From assembly GCF_041260155.1 (NCBI RefSeq), contig NW_027248277.1, positions 7,933,910-7,997,909 on the forward strand: a DNA stretch of 64,000 nt, given 5' to 3'. This DNA is from Ptychodera flava. Taxonomy: Eukaryota > Hemichordata > Enteropneusta > Ptychoderidae. Shown in pieces: positions 33,641 to 45,420 of the stretch. How positions within the stretch are numbered: position 1 is the first letter of the stretch; the number at the start of each line of letters is the position of its first letter. The notes beneath the pieces were generated by a model. That model made no database searches and was not told where the DNA came from. It saw only the letters and a program-made list of their open reading frames with translations. A program made the position numbers and the translations under genes.

Positions 33641-35023
33641 GATAAAGGGGATATCAATCTTCTTGGTAGAGAGGGTGATATCAACAGTGTGTCACCTGCA
33701 GTTCAAAAACAACTCAACATGGAGGAAATAAATTATGTGAACTGCATTAAGAATTTGGTATGCAACAGTACAGAATCTCTGATAGAAAACATCGATACAT
33801 GCACAATTTTAGAAAGGCTACGGAATCTGCTAAAAATACTGACGGATAAGAAAGCTGAGACAAGAAATCTTCTTGAGAAGAAAAGTTATGCTCTGGAAAA
33901 ACTTAAGGCCCGCGCAACAGCAGAACCCTCATCAGCCAAGTATCAATACCCTGTAAGTCTAGTGACAGCTAACATAGTAGAGCTGAAAGAACTTAATGCC
34001 ATTGGTGACAAGCTGAAGGAAAGTATCGCTTCAATGTGTGCTGCGTTGGTCATGAATCCATTTCAGTGGGTGACTATTCAAGCTGTCAACATAGGTGATT
34101 GTGGTAGATACCATGCATTGCATGACATTGATCTCTTTATAGGCTCTCGTGAGGAACCTCTGAAGAAATTTGCACTACACATCATCAACCAAGGACTTCC
34201 ATACATAAAACAGAGGTCTTCACTGTGGTTTCAAGCACGAAATGAGGTCAGAGTCACAGCAAGTACACTGTTTAATGCTGTAGGCTGTGCAGGATTAAAA
34301 GCACAAAGAGAACATTACCAGCATACAGTTCTTGGTTTTGAAAGACCTGCCCCTGACAACACAGTTCAGGAAGCCATGGACTGGGGCACAAAACACGAAA
34401 TATGTTCATTGGCCACCTTGGCAACCAAGTTCGTACCTGCCCTATATCTTGATTGCTGCTTGTTAGAAGTTGGTGCATTCCACATACAAGTAGGAAATGT
34501 TGCAATGGTTATATCACCAGATGGCTTCCTCCATTGCAACACAAGCCAAGAAGATATTGCAGCTGTCGAATGTAAATGTCCCAAAAGTGGTAAAGTGCCA
34601 AATGCAATACAGCCACACTATTACTTACAAGTACAAGCACATATAAGAAGCAAACCTGGTATTGAATGGTGCCTCTTTTGCGTGTGGACAGATGAAACAA
34701 CGAAGGCATTTAGAGTAGAAAGAGATCCTGAGATATGGCCCCTTGTACAAAAAGAAGTGAATGATATCTACGGTGGAGATGTGACAAGATGTCCCACAAG
34801 ACTTTCTGATACATCAAAGGCCATCAAAGAAATGATCAGAGTCAATATTCCAAGTATTGTCAAGTTGTTGCTGAACTACCATCTGTGCATGCATGCTGTT
34901 TTGAAGATGAGGTCATTACAGTATCTGCAGAAAATCCTGATCCATACACAACAAGTGTTACACATGATAGCTGTCTTTCAAGGGATCCACCCAACATACA
35001 AGAGCTACCATTATCACAACTAG
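33618..35023 (+). pseudogene. YqaJ/lambda-exonuclease-like nuclease domain, transposon-encoded
   Basis: A long open piece with the YqaJ-type order: QRSSLWFQARNEVRVTAS (start helix and R/T-A-S motif), then AMDWGTKHE (the E of the Gly-x-x-x-E motif), then PDGFL, then AVECKCPKSG (the E-x-K nuclease core) and HYYLQVQ. These match the PD-(D/E)xK exonuclease fold of YqaJ viral recombinases, found in several invertebrate transposon proteins. The catalytic residues look present. The C-terminal end is frame-shifted relative to the next piece (34885-35145), so the gene as a whole is broken. Confidence 0.75.
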
Positions 35024-35894
35024 GGGAAACACTGGATGAAGTGAAGTATTACTTAAAGCAACACCACCAGTTATCCAGGAAGAAAGCTACTGAAGTAGTT
35101 GCATTGTTGCATGCAACACTGACAGACTTTGGTCTGCAGAACTAACACACGGAACACCCATTTGCTATTTTCTGAAAGGTTACAGCTTAGCTACCAGTGT
35201 TGTCAGAAACATTTTGGAAGATGTCCTTGACTACTGCCATAGCAAAGGCATTCATTGTCCAGTGCAGAGTTTTGACGGCCAGTATTTACCATTGCTGCAA
35301 ACTAGTAAGGATGGGCACCCTCAAACTCTCCTGGAACTACAGAAGATTTTCTGGAAGGAAGTTTGTAAGATGACCAAGCAACAAATGGTGACAGATATGA
35401 AAGTTATGAATGCTATTACTACACTGGATGATGTCTTGAAGAAAACTGTGACCTCAGCAGGAGTAGTTACTGTGACGCTTGCTTACCCAAATGTGCAACT
35501 TCCTAAAACAGCTGTTGCAAGCTTGAAGACTGTGAGAAATACAGACGGATCACTGCAAAGCCAAGCTACTGGTAATCAAGTCATTCGACAGATAATGGAA
35601 GAACTTCCAGAGAGTGTGATTTCCTTGGAATTAGATTCAGTTATTGATCAGGATAATCACCACACTGACCAACAAAATCAAGCTCTATTTGATATCAAGC
35701 TCTATTTGATATCAACTGTGACAACTTCAGTATTGAAGAAAGTGAATCCACTGCTCAAGAGGAAGACAACAATCCAACTTTTGATGGAGGGGAAGACTGT
35801 GAAACTGCGGAACATTCCACATTTGCACGCACTGCTTCAGACATTGACACTACCAGTACTGGATACAGCAACATACTGGATGCAGATGACATGA
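34885..35894 (+). pseudogene. Transposon protein, middle region
   Basis: Open pieces in different frames (34885-35145, 35214-35690, 35690-35894) encode a helical region (LDEVKYYLKQHHQLSRKKAT) and a region with YCHSKGIHCPVQSFDGQYLP, a phrase that recurs in large invertebrate transposon proteins from memory. A direct duplication of CAAGCTCTATTTGATAT near 35682-35716 accounts for one shift. No catalytic motif recognised. Confidence 0.5.
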
Positions 35895-36699
35895 ACAACA
35901 TACTTGCATTGTTGAAAGATCAGACTCCAAAATGGAATGACAAGAACATTAATGATTTAGAACAGCAGCTGCAAAATTGCCAAAGTCTTTCAAAGCTGAC
36001 AATCACAGAATTGAAAGTTCTCATGAAATACCTCAAGGATTTTAAACACCACAATATTTTGATGTCTGGTCGAAAAAACATTCTTATCAGTACTCTGAAG
36101 AATATACTTCATCTTCCTGGTGATGTAACTGCTCCTACAGGTTACAAGTCACCATCAAAGTTATCAGTGATGTGTGTAAAGCTGTTGAATAGCAGAGTGT
36201 ATCCAAAGCAAGCTCTAGCCATCTCCTATGCTAATTGGAAATTTCCAGAAAGAGTATGTAAGTGGAGAAACACCTCAAAGATAAAACACAATATGGTGAT
36301 TCCACAACTGGATGACAAGACAGGTATAGATTGGTTCTATATACCTGAATACTCGGCAGATAGGGGAGAACTTATGGTCAGGAAAATAGATCCACATCAT
36401 CTATTAACCAGACACAGATCTGCCCTATGTAAAAGAGACATCGGTCAGGCAAGGAGAAGAGATTTCCTTGAAGTTGCAGCAGATAATACAACCTCTCTCA
36501 AACTTGGTATGCTAGAAGAGAGTTTGGATATGCAAAATACTGATTTTGCACTGATCACATTCTCAAAGGATGTTCAGGATGAGTTGGCAAAGAAGGGTCA
36601 CAATTCTTCAGCCAGATTCTGTCAGCTGGTACGAGATTGGTTTCACTCGATGGATGAACCAGGAATCCCTTCAGTGGAAAGATTTAAAATGAAATTGAG
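35892..36699 (+). CDS. Transposon protein, SAP-like motif and conserved domain
   Basis: An open segment of about 269 residues. LTITELKVLMKYLKDFKH ... SGRKNILISTL (about residues 33-75) fits the SAP helix-turn-helix DNA-binding motif. Later WFYIPEYSADRGELMVRKID and PHHLLTRHRSALCKRDIGQA form a block I remember from uncharacterised transposon-encoded proteins of cnidarians and molluscs. It ends at AG|GTAGGT in phase 2 and joins 37040 in frame (KLR-YRESLL). The upstream part of the gene is broken, so this is probably a fragment. Confidence 0.6.
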
Positions 36700-37039
36700 G
36701 TAGGTGTTAAGTAATATTAAATGTCGTAATATGAAAAATTGAAAATATGTTATCAATAATGCATCATGTAACTGCTTAATGGAGAAACATACACTGTAAA
36801 CATACACTGTGCATTAAATGTACCAGCACACACATTTTGTATTGGAGTGTTTGTTGAAGAAATATGTAATTTTCGTAACAGCAAATGAGGACAATATATT
36901 ATAGTTTTAAATAAAGCACAAATATTACATCAATGAAAATGAATTATAAAGAGTTGCACTAACATCTTGGTGTCATAATGTGCAAACAGTCTATGACAGT
37001 ACTCTCACAATTTACAATCTCTTATTTATTAATGAACAG

Positions 37040-37348
37040 ATACCGAGAAAGCCTCCTATCGATGGTTGATATGTACAGTTTTCCACCACCAAGAATGTAT
37101 GTCAAAGGCTATCCAAAGGCATTGTGGGAGTCTACAATTTCCAGTATTGATGCAGACCTTATACTGTGTGGGCTTGTGAAAAGACGAACTTACAATCAGC
37201 GAGCAATAAGCAGTCAGATGTGTGAAAGTTTATTTGGCAGTCTGTCATCGCTTTCAAGTTCAAGGAATGGAGTTCCAAATTGTGTAGATTTGGAGACAAA
37301 CTTTGCAAAGATATGTGGAGAGATGGTTGTACGTTATGATCCAAACAG
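37040..37348 (+). CDS. Transposon protein, C-terminal transposase-like exon
   Basis: After acceptor ttaatgaacag, 103 residues in the phase required by the preceding donor: YRESLLSMVDMYSFPPPRMY ... NQRAISSQMCESLFGSLSSL ... RYDPNR. The FPPP...Y.KG.P and (N)xRAISSQ..ES.FG phrases recur in the same family of transposon proteins. The glutamate in SQMCESLFG would suit the last acidic residue of a DDE-type core, which is a guess. The donor is AG|GTATGA. Confidence 0.6.
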
Positions 37349-37389
37349 GTATGATTCCTGCACATAGAGCTGGTAAGACATACTTGTAA

Positions 37390-37896
37390 TTACATTCTAT
37401 CTGTTAATGTTATGAAATGGAATGTTTTCTGTATAATTTTTATTGAAAGCCACTTCATACACAGAATATCAGCCCTGTGAAGGCGCAGCATGCATGTTTC
37501 ATCATTGTAGTATACATGATCACCATTATACAAAACTTCTGCATGATGATGACATACACATAACATACTTGCTAAAATTACTGTTTCTTTGTTAAGAGAC
37601 CATTGCTTAAATGTATGGGCAGACTCATACTGGACAACAAGGAAATTATGATCTAAAGTCAGACAGTAATTGTAAATTGGCTTTTGCAATGCACGGAATA
37701 ATTTGCTGCTCCTCAAATCATTAATATTGCTTGAACTAACAATATCATCATGCATTAAGTTCAAAAAGTAATTTGTTGGTATCATTGCTTTCAGAGGCTT
37801 TCCTGTGAGGCTTTCATCAGCTACAGTATATCCACAACAGCAATTAGAAGTGGACTCTGGACCATTGCCTCGGCCTATGCCCCCTCCGGCTTTCAT
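37390..37896 (-). CDS. Unassigned 168-codon frame opposite the transposase gene
   Basis: ATG-initiated, MKAGGGIGRGNGPESTSN ... with balanced composition and segments such as IPTNYFLNLMHDDIVSSSN. It lies antisense to an intron of the plus-strand gene and downstream of the minus-strand ZnF gene. No domain recognised. It could be a second minus-strand exon or a chance frame. Confidence 0.3.
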   Translation of the reverse strand: MKAGGGIGRGNGPESTSNCCCGYTVADESLTGKPLKAMIPTNYFLNLMHDDIVSSSNINDLRSSKLFRALQKPIYNYCLTLDHNFLVVQYESAHTFKQWSLNKETVILASMLCVCHHHAEVLYNGDHVYYNDETCMLRLHRADILCMKWLSIKIIQKTFHFITLTDRM

Positions 37897-38345
37897 TTCA
37901 GAGATAACCCTACATGTAGGTAGTACACATGATGTAATTTACTCATGTAATAATGTACTCTGGCAATACTGATACACTGCTAGTAAAATTGTCAACTTTT
38001 TCATTTGTCCTTGGCAGGCTCTATACATACAGTGGGCTGTTATATGCAATCACTGCATGATTATAGCTATGACATGGGTTTGCATATGGTTTTGAGAACA
38101 AAAATTTCTGCAAGTGTGCATCAATGTATTTTCACATCTTTGATAAGTGCAAGATAAAGCTAGGAAACTGGCAAATTTACTGACCGTGCAACAGACCTTG
38201 TGACTCATAATAGATTAATTATTTTGTGTAAATCCCTTGTATCCAAATTATCAGTTAAAGAAATTGAACCAAACTTGAATCTTGAATCAGGGCTGAATTA
38301 GTTATTAGCGAATTAATTATTATGTAATCCTTTCAATTCATTTAG

Positions 38346-38476
38346 GATCATCCATTTGATAAGCCTGCCAGGAAACGTACAGCTCGGCGAAAGTTACAAG
38401 GACTGACAAATCTCCATGAGCCAGCTAGGGAGTCACTGGTGTCAGGGTATTTCATAGAGTTAACGAAGGACGGCTA
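38346..38476 (+). CDS. Candidate last exon of the transposon gene
   Basis: After acceptor ttcatttag, 43 residues (DHPFDKPARKRTARRKLQGL ... IELTKDG) to a stop. The basic RKRTARRK stretch followed by LTNLHEPAR resembles the tail of related transposon proteins. By my reading its phase (0) does not match the preceding donor (phase 2), so an exon is missing or the joint is damaged. Confidence 0.4.
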
Positions 38477-41086
38477 AATGCCCTCATAAGACTGGGCAAA
38501 AGTGGAAAGACAGAGTAAACAATTATTATGACAACCCCTACCATACTACCTGAAGTCTTTGTTACCTTTTTCACAACGGATTAGCATGTGACCAAATCAG
38601 AAAGCACACAATTCATTATGCTTTGTATCCTCGGAGATACCTGAGTGAAGTCTACCATGGCTCCCATGTGTAGACAAATTCACAGACTATTGATCAAAGT
38701 TTTGAAAACGTACTTTTATGCACACCATTCCTCTTAATTCTCATTTTCAATAATTTGGAAAATTATGCATAATTGAGAGAGGAGATAGCATTTTTGTGAA
38801 ATTTGCCACAGATTGTGTCCTCAGCCATACGGAATAATGTGATGGAATGTAAGGAGACTACTTGCACCTGTTTTATGAAACAAAAGGATATTGATTTTTT
38901 GCAATGGAAGTAACAAAAGAAATTTGCATGCTAAGTTTTCTCAGAGAATGACCCCTTCAGTTCGTCATAACTTGCTGCCAAAAAAGCATGGCATTTGTAG
39001 TACCTGCAGAATGTGACTTTTCTGGTTGTTTAGCCTTTATTTTGAAACTTTCACTGATATATCTAAACATACTTTTACTAGATATTATTTAACAATTATT
39101 TTGATGCTGCACATTAGTGCTTACATGCAGAACTGAAAAGGTTTTTTAGAAAAGTATCCTTCAAGGATACAAATCAAAGAGAATTGTGGGTAATTTATTG
39201 TACTGTGAAGCATTGTCTATGATATATATATTCCTCCCACCATTCCATAGGTATCTAGTGACCTTGTCTGTGTTTTTCAATGTGTAAAAAGAAAAGTAGA
39301 CACACAGGTTATTATTAACAATGTAATAGTTTAATATATATTTCTCATATATTTTGTGTTCTCATAAAAATAAATGGATAAACTAAAAATAAAATTTCAC
39401 TTTCACAAACAAAAATAAATATATACTGGCAGCGAAGCTCCTGTAAACGTCAACATGTGTCATATGTAACTCAATATCCTGTTTTGCAAGTTCAGATGAA
39501 ATACCGATTAACATGAATACAGCAATCCATAAAAAGAGTAAAAGAAAAAGAGTGACTGTCAGGTTGGCTAAGATTTGCATATCATTCTTGAAACAGCTAA
39601 ATAAAAATGCACATGTTAAGATATTCACAATATTGTTGTTTCTGGAATGTTCTTTATACTGGACTTGTAAATATATCTTGAATACCTAAGGAATCACTTA
39701 AAATAAAGAGACACTTTGCTTACACTTGGTTCAACTTAGCAAGCCAGAGTGAGTTCACTTAACTAAGTTTATACGCTACCTGGGAACATGCATACCAAGT
39801 TTCAAAGCAATCAGAATAGTTAAAGGGACAGAGTCGCCCATTTTTCATGAATTTTGTTTGATACGAGATACTACTTATATTGTTTGACATGTTGAAAGAT
39901 AATGAATGAATGGGTTACTATGCATATATTCGACCCAAGTTTTGGACAAATTAAATGAAATAATCACAAAAATGAATTCATGGTCATGACCATTAATTGG
40001 TTTCATGTGTTGTGTCCAAAACTGGGGTCGAATATATGCATGGTAACCCATTCATTCAGTATCTTTCAACATCTCGAATAATATAAGTAATCTTGTATCA
40101 AACAAAATACCTGAAAAATGGGCATGTTTGTCTCTTTAAATCAGAGTAAATAATTTTTTGACCAAAAATGAGAAGAATTGCCCCATAAATACAAATATCA
40201 ACATTTAACAGTTTTGTTCATTTGAACAAATTCACATCTCCACCCCTGGGTGCACCTGTTCACCAAATACTAAGACGGTAGGTGCTGCAGTTTTGAAGTT
40301 TTTGATGATGGAGCAGACATACACCGGCAATAGTATACAGACGCTGCTGACTTACCATGTAAGTTCTCTTTGGTATACTGAATGTGAGCTAAAAACCGGC
40401 TGAAGTTGACTATGAAGGGAGGAAACGTATTTGAACTGAGTGATTTATGCAGATATATTTAATTTTGGAGCAGTTCTGTTAAATAACGAGAATAAATGCT
40501 ATCACCCCATTTGTTCCACTACAGTTGAAAGTGGTGTTTCTCAGATTTCTATTCACTACTTCTGCTCAGACACTGCTATGAACCCTTGACCTGATATGTT
40601 ATGAATTGAATAGTATGACCTGCTCAAAAGTCAGATTCTGTTGTTGTGGCAGCCAATGTTATGTGCGGTCGGTTTCAGCAGCACTACAAGTAAGTATAAT
40701 TATGGTTGGAGTATTTGTATCAAACCAGTGTATTAATAGTATTTTGTAAGAACTGAATTAGCAATGAGTCATACAGAAGTTGTACTACCTCAGCAAAAAT
40801 TAAAGGCGTTTTTTGCTGACATTTTATACACCAAAGACACCTTATTTTGTAAGTTGGTGGAGTCTGTATGTACCAGTATGTTAGTATTTGCAGATACTCC
40901 AAAACCTCAGTACAAACCATCTCAGTATTTGGTGTACAGGTCCACCAAAGGGAGGAGATATGAACTTGTTGAAATGAACATGTCAGTGTCAAAAATATGA
41001 AAATGAGGTACAAAAAGGGAAAATCCAGCACATTGTTAAAACTCGAGATCTTGTTTGCAAGTTTGAAGTTTGCTAAGTGCATAAAG
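38477..41086. other. Noncoding interior of the 11.6-kb element
   Basis: AT-rich sequence with no supported gene. It contains a TTAA-flanked foldback MITE (39824-40135) inserted in a piece of the ~120-bp tandem family, and an 81-codon minus-strand frame (39383-39628) with a hydrophobic run that I do not support as a gene. Confidence 0.5.
39824..40135. mobile_element. TTAA-flanked foldback MITE, 312 bp
   Basis: Arms of about 130 bp (AGGGACAGAGTCGCCCATTT and the inexact complement) fold back on each other and share GTCGAATATATGCAT-type phrases. TTAA borders both ends (39820-39823 and 40136-40139). TTAA duplication plus AGGG ends suggest a Kolobok- or piggyBac-mobilised MITE. Confidence 0.75.
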
Positions 41087-41967
41087 TCAACAGTCTTCCC
41101 AGAGATGGTCAGTAGTATTATGACAAGGCCTCTTTCTGGCTTCATGCTTTGACAGTGCATCTTTGGTTTTGAAACTTTGGCCACACAGGGCACAAACAAA
41201 ATCTCTTGCATTGCTATGCTTGGAAATCTGGTGTTTCATCAAGTCTCCCTTTCTGTAAGTTTGGTAGTCACAGGATGAACACCGAAACTCTTTGTTGCCA
41301 GAATGTGTTTTTAAATGAGTAGTGTATCTAGATTTCAGTCCAAAAGTTTTTCCACAGGTGCAGGTGTACTTCTTTGTATGACATCCTTGTTGATGTTGTT
41401 TCAACGACATCTTAAAGTTGAAGATCTTGGGGCATTCATTGCATGAATGTATCTCTGCAATATGGGAAGCCTCGTGCCACTTCATTCCTTTGAAACTCTT
41501 TGGCTCAAATCCACAAACCTTGCATTTTTTAATGCCTTTCCCACTGTGTGTGCAACTGTGCTCTTTGAGATGTCTCCTTTCAGAAAATCCCTTTCCACAG
41601 AAGCAGTTGAAAGGAAACTTTCCAGTATGTTTCCTTGTATGCTTCCTGAGGCCAGTTTTTGATTGGTAGACCTTGTCACATACCTCACAGCTGTAAGATA
41701 CTCTCTTGTCTTCCCCCTCGACTCTTTCGGCCGCATCGGTGTTTTCATTTTGTCCGGCAACTGCCTCATCGGGAAAATCTCCAGCTTCAATACTGTCTAC
41801 GTCTACTTCTAAAGAGTGAACTCTTTCTTCCAAATTCATAATTCCACTTTCCGCAACTGCCCCATTTGAAAAATCTCCAGTTTCCACACTCTCTGGATCT
41901 AGTTCTGAAGAGTGCACTGGACTCCTGACAGCAACACCCTCAATGTCAGCAAATATTTTCAGGGCAT
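41087..41967 (-). CDS. Transposon-borne C2H2 zinc-finger protein, exon 2
   Basis: After acceptor ttatatcag, 293 codons to a stop, joining the right-TIR start exon in phase 1: MAANKSDAGD-D-ALKIFADIEG. Residues ~25-90 hold two copies of a VHS.E.D..S.E.GDF...AVA motif in an acidic stretch. Then come seven fingers: CEVCDKVY, CFCGKGF (Cys-x-Cys spacing), CKVCGFEP, CNECPKIF, CTCGKTF (Cys-x-Cys), CSSCDYQT, CALCGQSF. Predicted length is 303 residues, without breaks. Finger 6 (CSSCDYQTYRKGDLMKH) resembles finger 5 of the host units (CEYCDYKTVRKGDLMVH). Confidence 0.8.
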
Positions 41968-42463
41968 CTGATATAAAATGACAAGCAAAAAATAAAATAA
42001 TCTAGTTACACAACTGAAAACAATCCTTTGAATTTTGGGTTTGCACTGCATATTGAAAATGCATGGAAAAACAAAAATTTTGAACGATTTACACACTTTG
42101 CTCATCATGTTTGTTACACTGTAAAATACTGACAGGCAAGTAATGGTAGGAGAGGAGCTCAAGTTCACTGAACTTCAAATTGGTAATCAAATCAAAAGTG
42201 ATAAATTGGCATACTGGTTCATCTGCAATGGTATTCAATGTATGAGTTTCAATGCAATGTATACAAGGGAAATTAGCAGCAGAGGAGTTGGGTTTACTCG
42301 AACTATGGACATGAAATTCCTCTCTCTATTCAGTTCTACATGTTATCATCATTATTATTCGAAAAGCAGCTCAAGATCATGAAATTTGGAAGCAAGATCG
42401 AGTAAAAGTTAAAAAAAATGTCCTGCATGAAGGTATAGGAGGTTTACCACTCACTGAGTGAAC

Positions 42464-42826
42464 TGACGCGGTAACACTGAATTCTCAGTCATTATTCGAA
42501 AACAAACAAAGAAACTTTCCAGGTACACTTTCTAACATCTTCCACACTGTATGGGCTACTTTAAACGATCTTCAACACCAATATAGTAAAGATATGGCGT
42601 AAAATTCTTACCGTCGCCAGCATCTGACTTGTTGGCTGCCATGTTGTTAGCGCCACCAACGGCGGAACTTTAGTCAAAACGTTTGTTTTTTCGTCACGAC
42701 TTCTGGATAATCCGGCACGGCATCACTTTTCCCGAAGCGACTACCTAGACCCTGTGTCAAAACTACTGCGTGCATAGTGATGACATCTCTTTCACTGGCA
42801 AAACTACGATTTCTTAGGTACCCCTG
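42464..42826 (-). repeat. Right TIR of the 11.6-kb element
   Basis: Inverted copy of 31215-31578. It carries the promoter-proximal region and start exon of the minus-strand ZnF gene. Confidence 0.85.
42612..42642 (-). CDS. TIR-borne start exon of the transposon ZnF gene
   Basis: 31 nt encoding MAANKSDAGD plus one base, ending G|GTAAGA, inverted counterpart of 31400-31430. The phase fits the acceptor at 41968. The two TIR exons differ at four of ten residues (ADKSH against ANKSD and neighbours) while the reading frame, Kozak context and donor are kept. Confidence 0.7.
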
Positions 42827-44701
42827 ATCTTATTAGATGGCAATTTTACATTTTATGGAGAAAGCACAAAATAACGATGAGATTTTATGACAATGGGGTA
42901 TCTTCATTTTCCTCATACATGACCTTGGTGAGAAAGTGACTTCATTTTGATATTGGACATATCTATACTAAAACATACAAAGACATTTTGTTATTAAAAC
43001 CTCCTTGTATCTGTAGCAGGATATTTTATCCTCAAGTTGATATGTGTCATGCCCTCAAAAGTGACTGACAGCCATTTCATTAGAAACCCTGTATCGTCCC
43101 GGAAAAAATATCCGATGTGACCAATGCATATCTTTAGTACTGTAAATCAGGAAGACATCCTGATCTAACTCATTAAAGTTGTGATGATTGTATTTGCACA
43201 CAGTGAGCGTTGCTTTTTATTTCCATGTGTTTTTAGTGATTTACTGTTTTCTTTTAGCATCCTGTGTCAGAATTTGACGTTTAATTTGCCAGTGTGCTTC
43301 TAACCAATTGTATCACTCCTTAAAGTATACTGTGTGATATTTTTCCCCCCAAGGGGTACTTCCAATTCGTTTAGAATTTATTGATTACACAGTCCCTCTA
43401 GTCCAGCCCAGGACTGATGGGATTGTCATTGACGCTTGAAATTCTGTTTCCATGGTATTGTTTGCATCACGGTACTCAGATTTTGAGTGAGTTTGTTTAT
43501 TGTAAAAAGTTGACTGCTTTATCCAAATATTGTTTGTTCAAGCATAAAGCACCTCCAGCGATCGTATACCACGAGATTTTGACCAGTTCATGACATACAT
43601 GCACGAGCGAAAGCGAGTGCATATGTGAAGTATACTGGTCAAAATCGAGCAGAACCCTGCTGAATGAAAAGGTTCTCGATAATGTTGTGTGAGAGCTTTA
43701 TGTGCTACCAAAATGATTGACAAGCGTTAGATCCAAAATATTGGCTTGACTTGTCGGATTAGGGTCCTATTGTGAAAATTGTCGCAAACATCGATATCGA
43801 AATTTAAGAAAATGCAGTTTTCTTTGTAAATTGTAAAATTGGTACGCAAGTCATTTCTATCAGCAAGATATCTCACAAAATGGTTATCCCGCCTGAAATA
43901 TAAAGCAAGTTGAATATAAATTTTCACATTCCCGAAACAGCAATTTAAGGGTTTCTAATTTACAGAAATAGTTAGAGATTTTGGAATTTTCTCTCAATTC
44001 CCTTCAAGGGTGATCTTGAAAATAAAAAAGAAAAACTGATCAAATAAATTAATTTTTTGTTCTGTGGCATCTCAAATGTGTAATGTGTCTGCAGCCATCG
44101 GTACTGGGTAGAGCTCGAGTAAATATGGCAAGAAATCATATTGAAACTTCCACACCTTGACATTCATTCATTCTGCACCAGTTTTGCGAAAAGCATACAA
44201 AGCAAACAAATAATTATTAACATATATTTAAATCTAGGCACCCCTACACATTCAAATTAAAGCAAAATTTGTTTACACTACATAACTGTAAAGTTGTTAT
44301 TTGTGGATACATTAGTATATATCTGATATCAATGATACAGGTTTGAACAAAATTTGCCTGCATTCATTTGTATTCATTTATGAATGTAGTAAGCTTATTT
44401 CAAACTGCAAATTCGGTGGTTTGCCACATTTTTTCTCATAATTTTACAACTGCAGTCGTACGGAAGCCGACTAGCGAAGAGAAGTAATTTACTGTACGAC
44501 TGCAGAATAATAGTCATAATAATTTATACCAAACTTGGCGTGCTGAAGCACAGAACACACACCTCATCAGGTCAATGTGTCAGAGCGCCGATACGATATT
44601 TCCAACATAAACACTGACCCAGGGTCTTATACAGCGGGGTAACCATGCTATGCATACTTGATGGGCATTTATAGAAATGGGATCCAAAAACTTATTTCTT
44701 T

Positions 44702-44893
<192 letters not shown>

Positions 44894-44924
44894 ACAACAC
44901 ATGTCGTGCTGTCACTGTCCGTGG

Positions 44925-45420
<496 letters not shown>

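Larger units (their letters stand above)
31215..42826. mobile_element. 11.6-kb DNA transposon with gene-bearing TIRs
   Basis: Terminal inverted repeats of about 364 bp (31215-31578 and 42464-42826) begin CAGGGGTACCTAAGAAATCG and are over 90% alike by eye. A paralogous empty site lies near 56225 (gtggatacatgacaattttac). Inside are a broken plus-strand gene set (about 32037-38476: zinc ribbon, YqaJ-like nuclease, SAP-like motif, transposase-like C-terminus) and an intact minus-strand ZnF gene. Each TIR carries a 31-nt ATG exon with a GTAAGA donor. No capsid, polymerase or integrase is seen, so it is not a Polinton. The target duplication is unclear and superfamily is left open. Confidence 0.85.

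Noticed and set aside
39383-39628. 81-codon minus-strand frame with a hydrophobic stretch
   Set aside because: AT-rich noncoding part of the transposon; hydrophobic runs are expected by chance there, and no start context or splice partner is seen.
31215-42826. Polinton-type element, because of its size and long TIRs
   Set aside because: No polymerase B, retroviral-type integrase, packaging ATPase or capsid gene is recognisable, and the length is below the usual range. The YqaJ/SAP gene set points to a plain DNA transposon.
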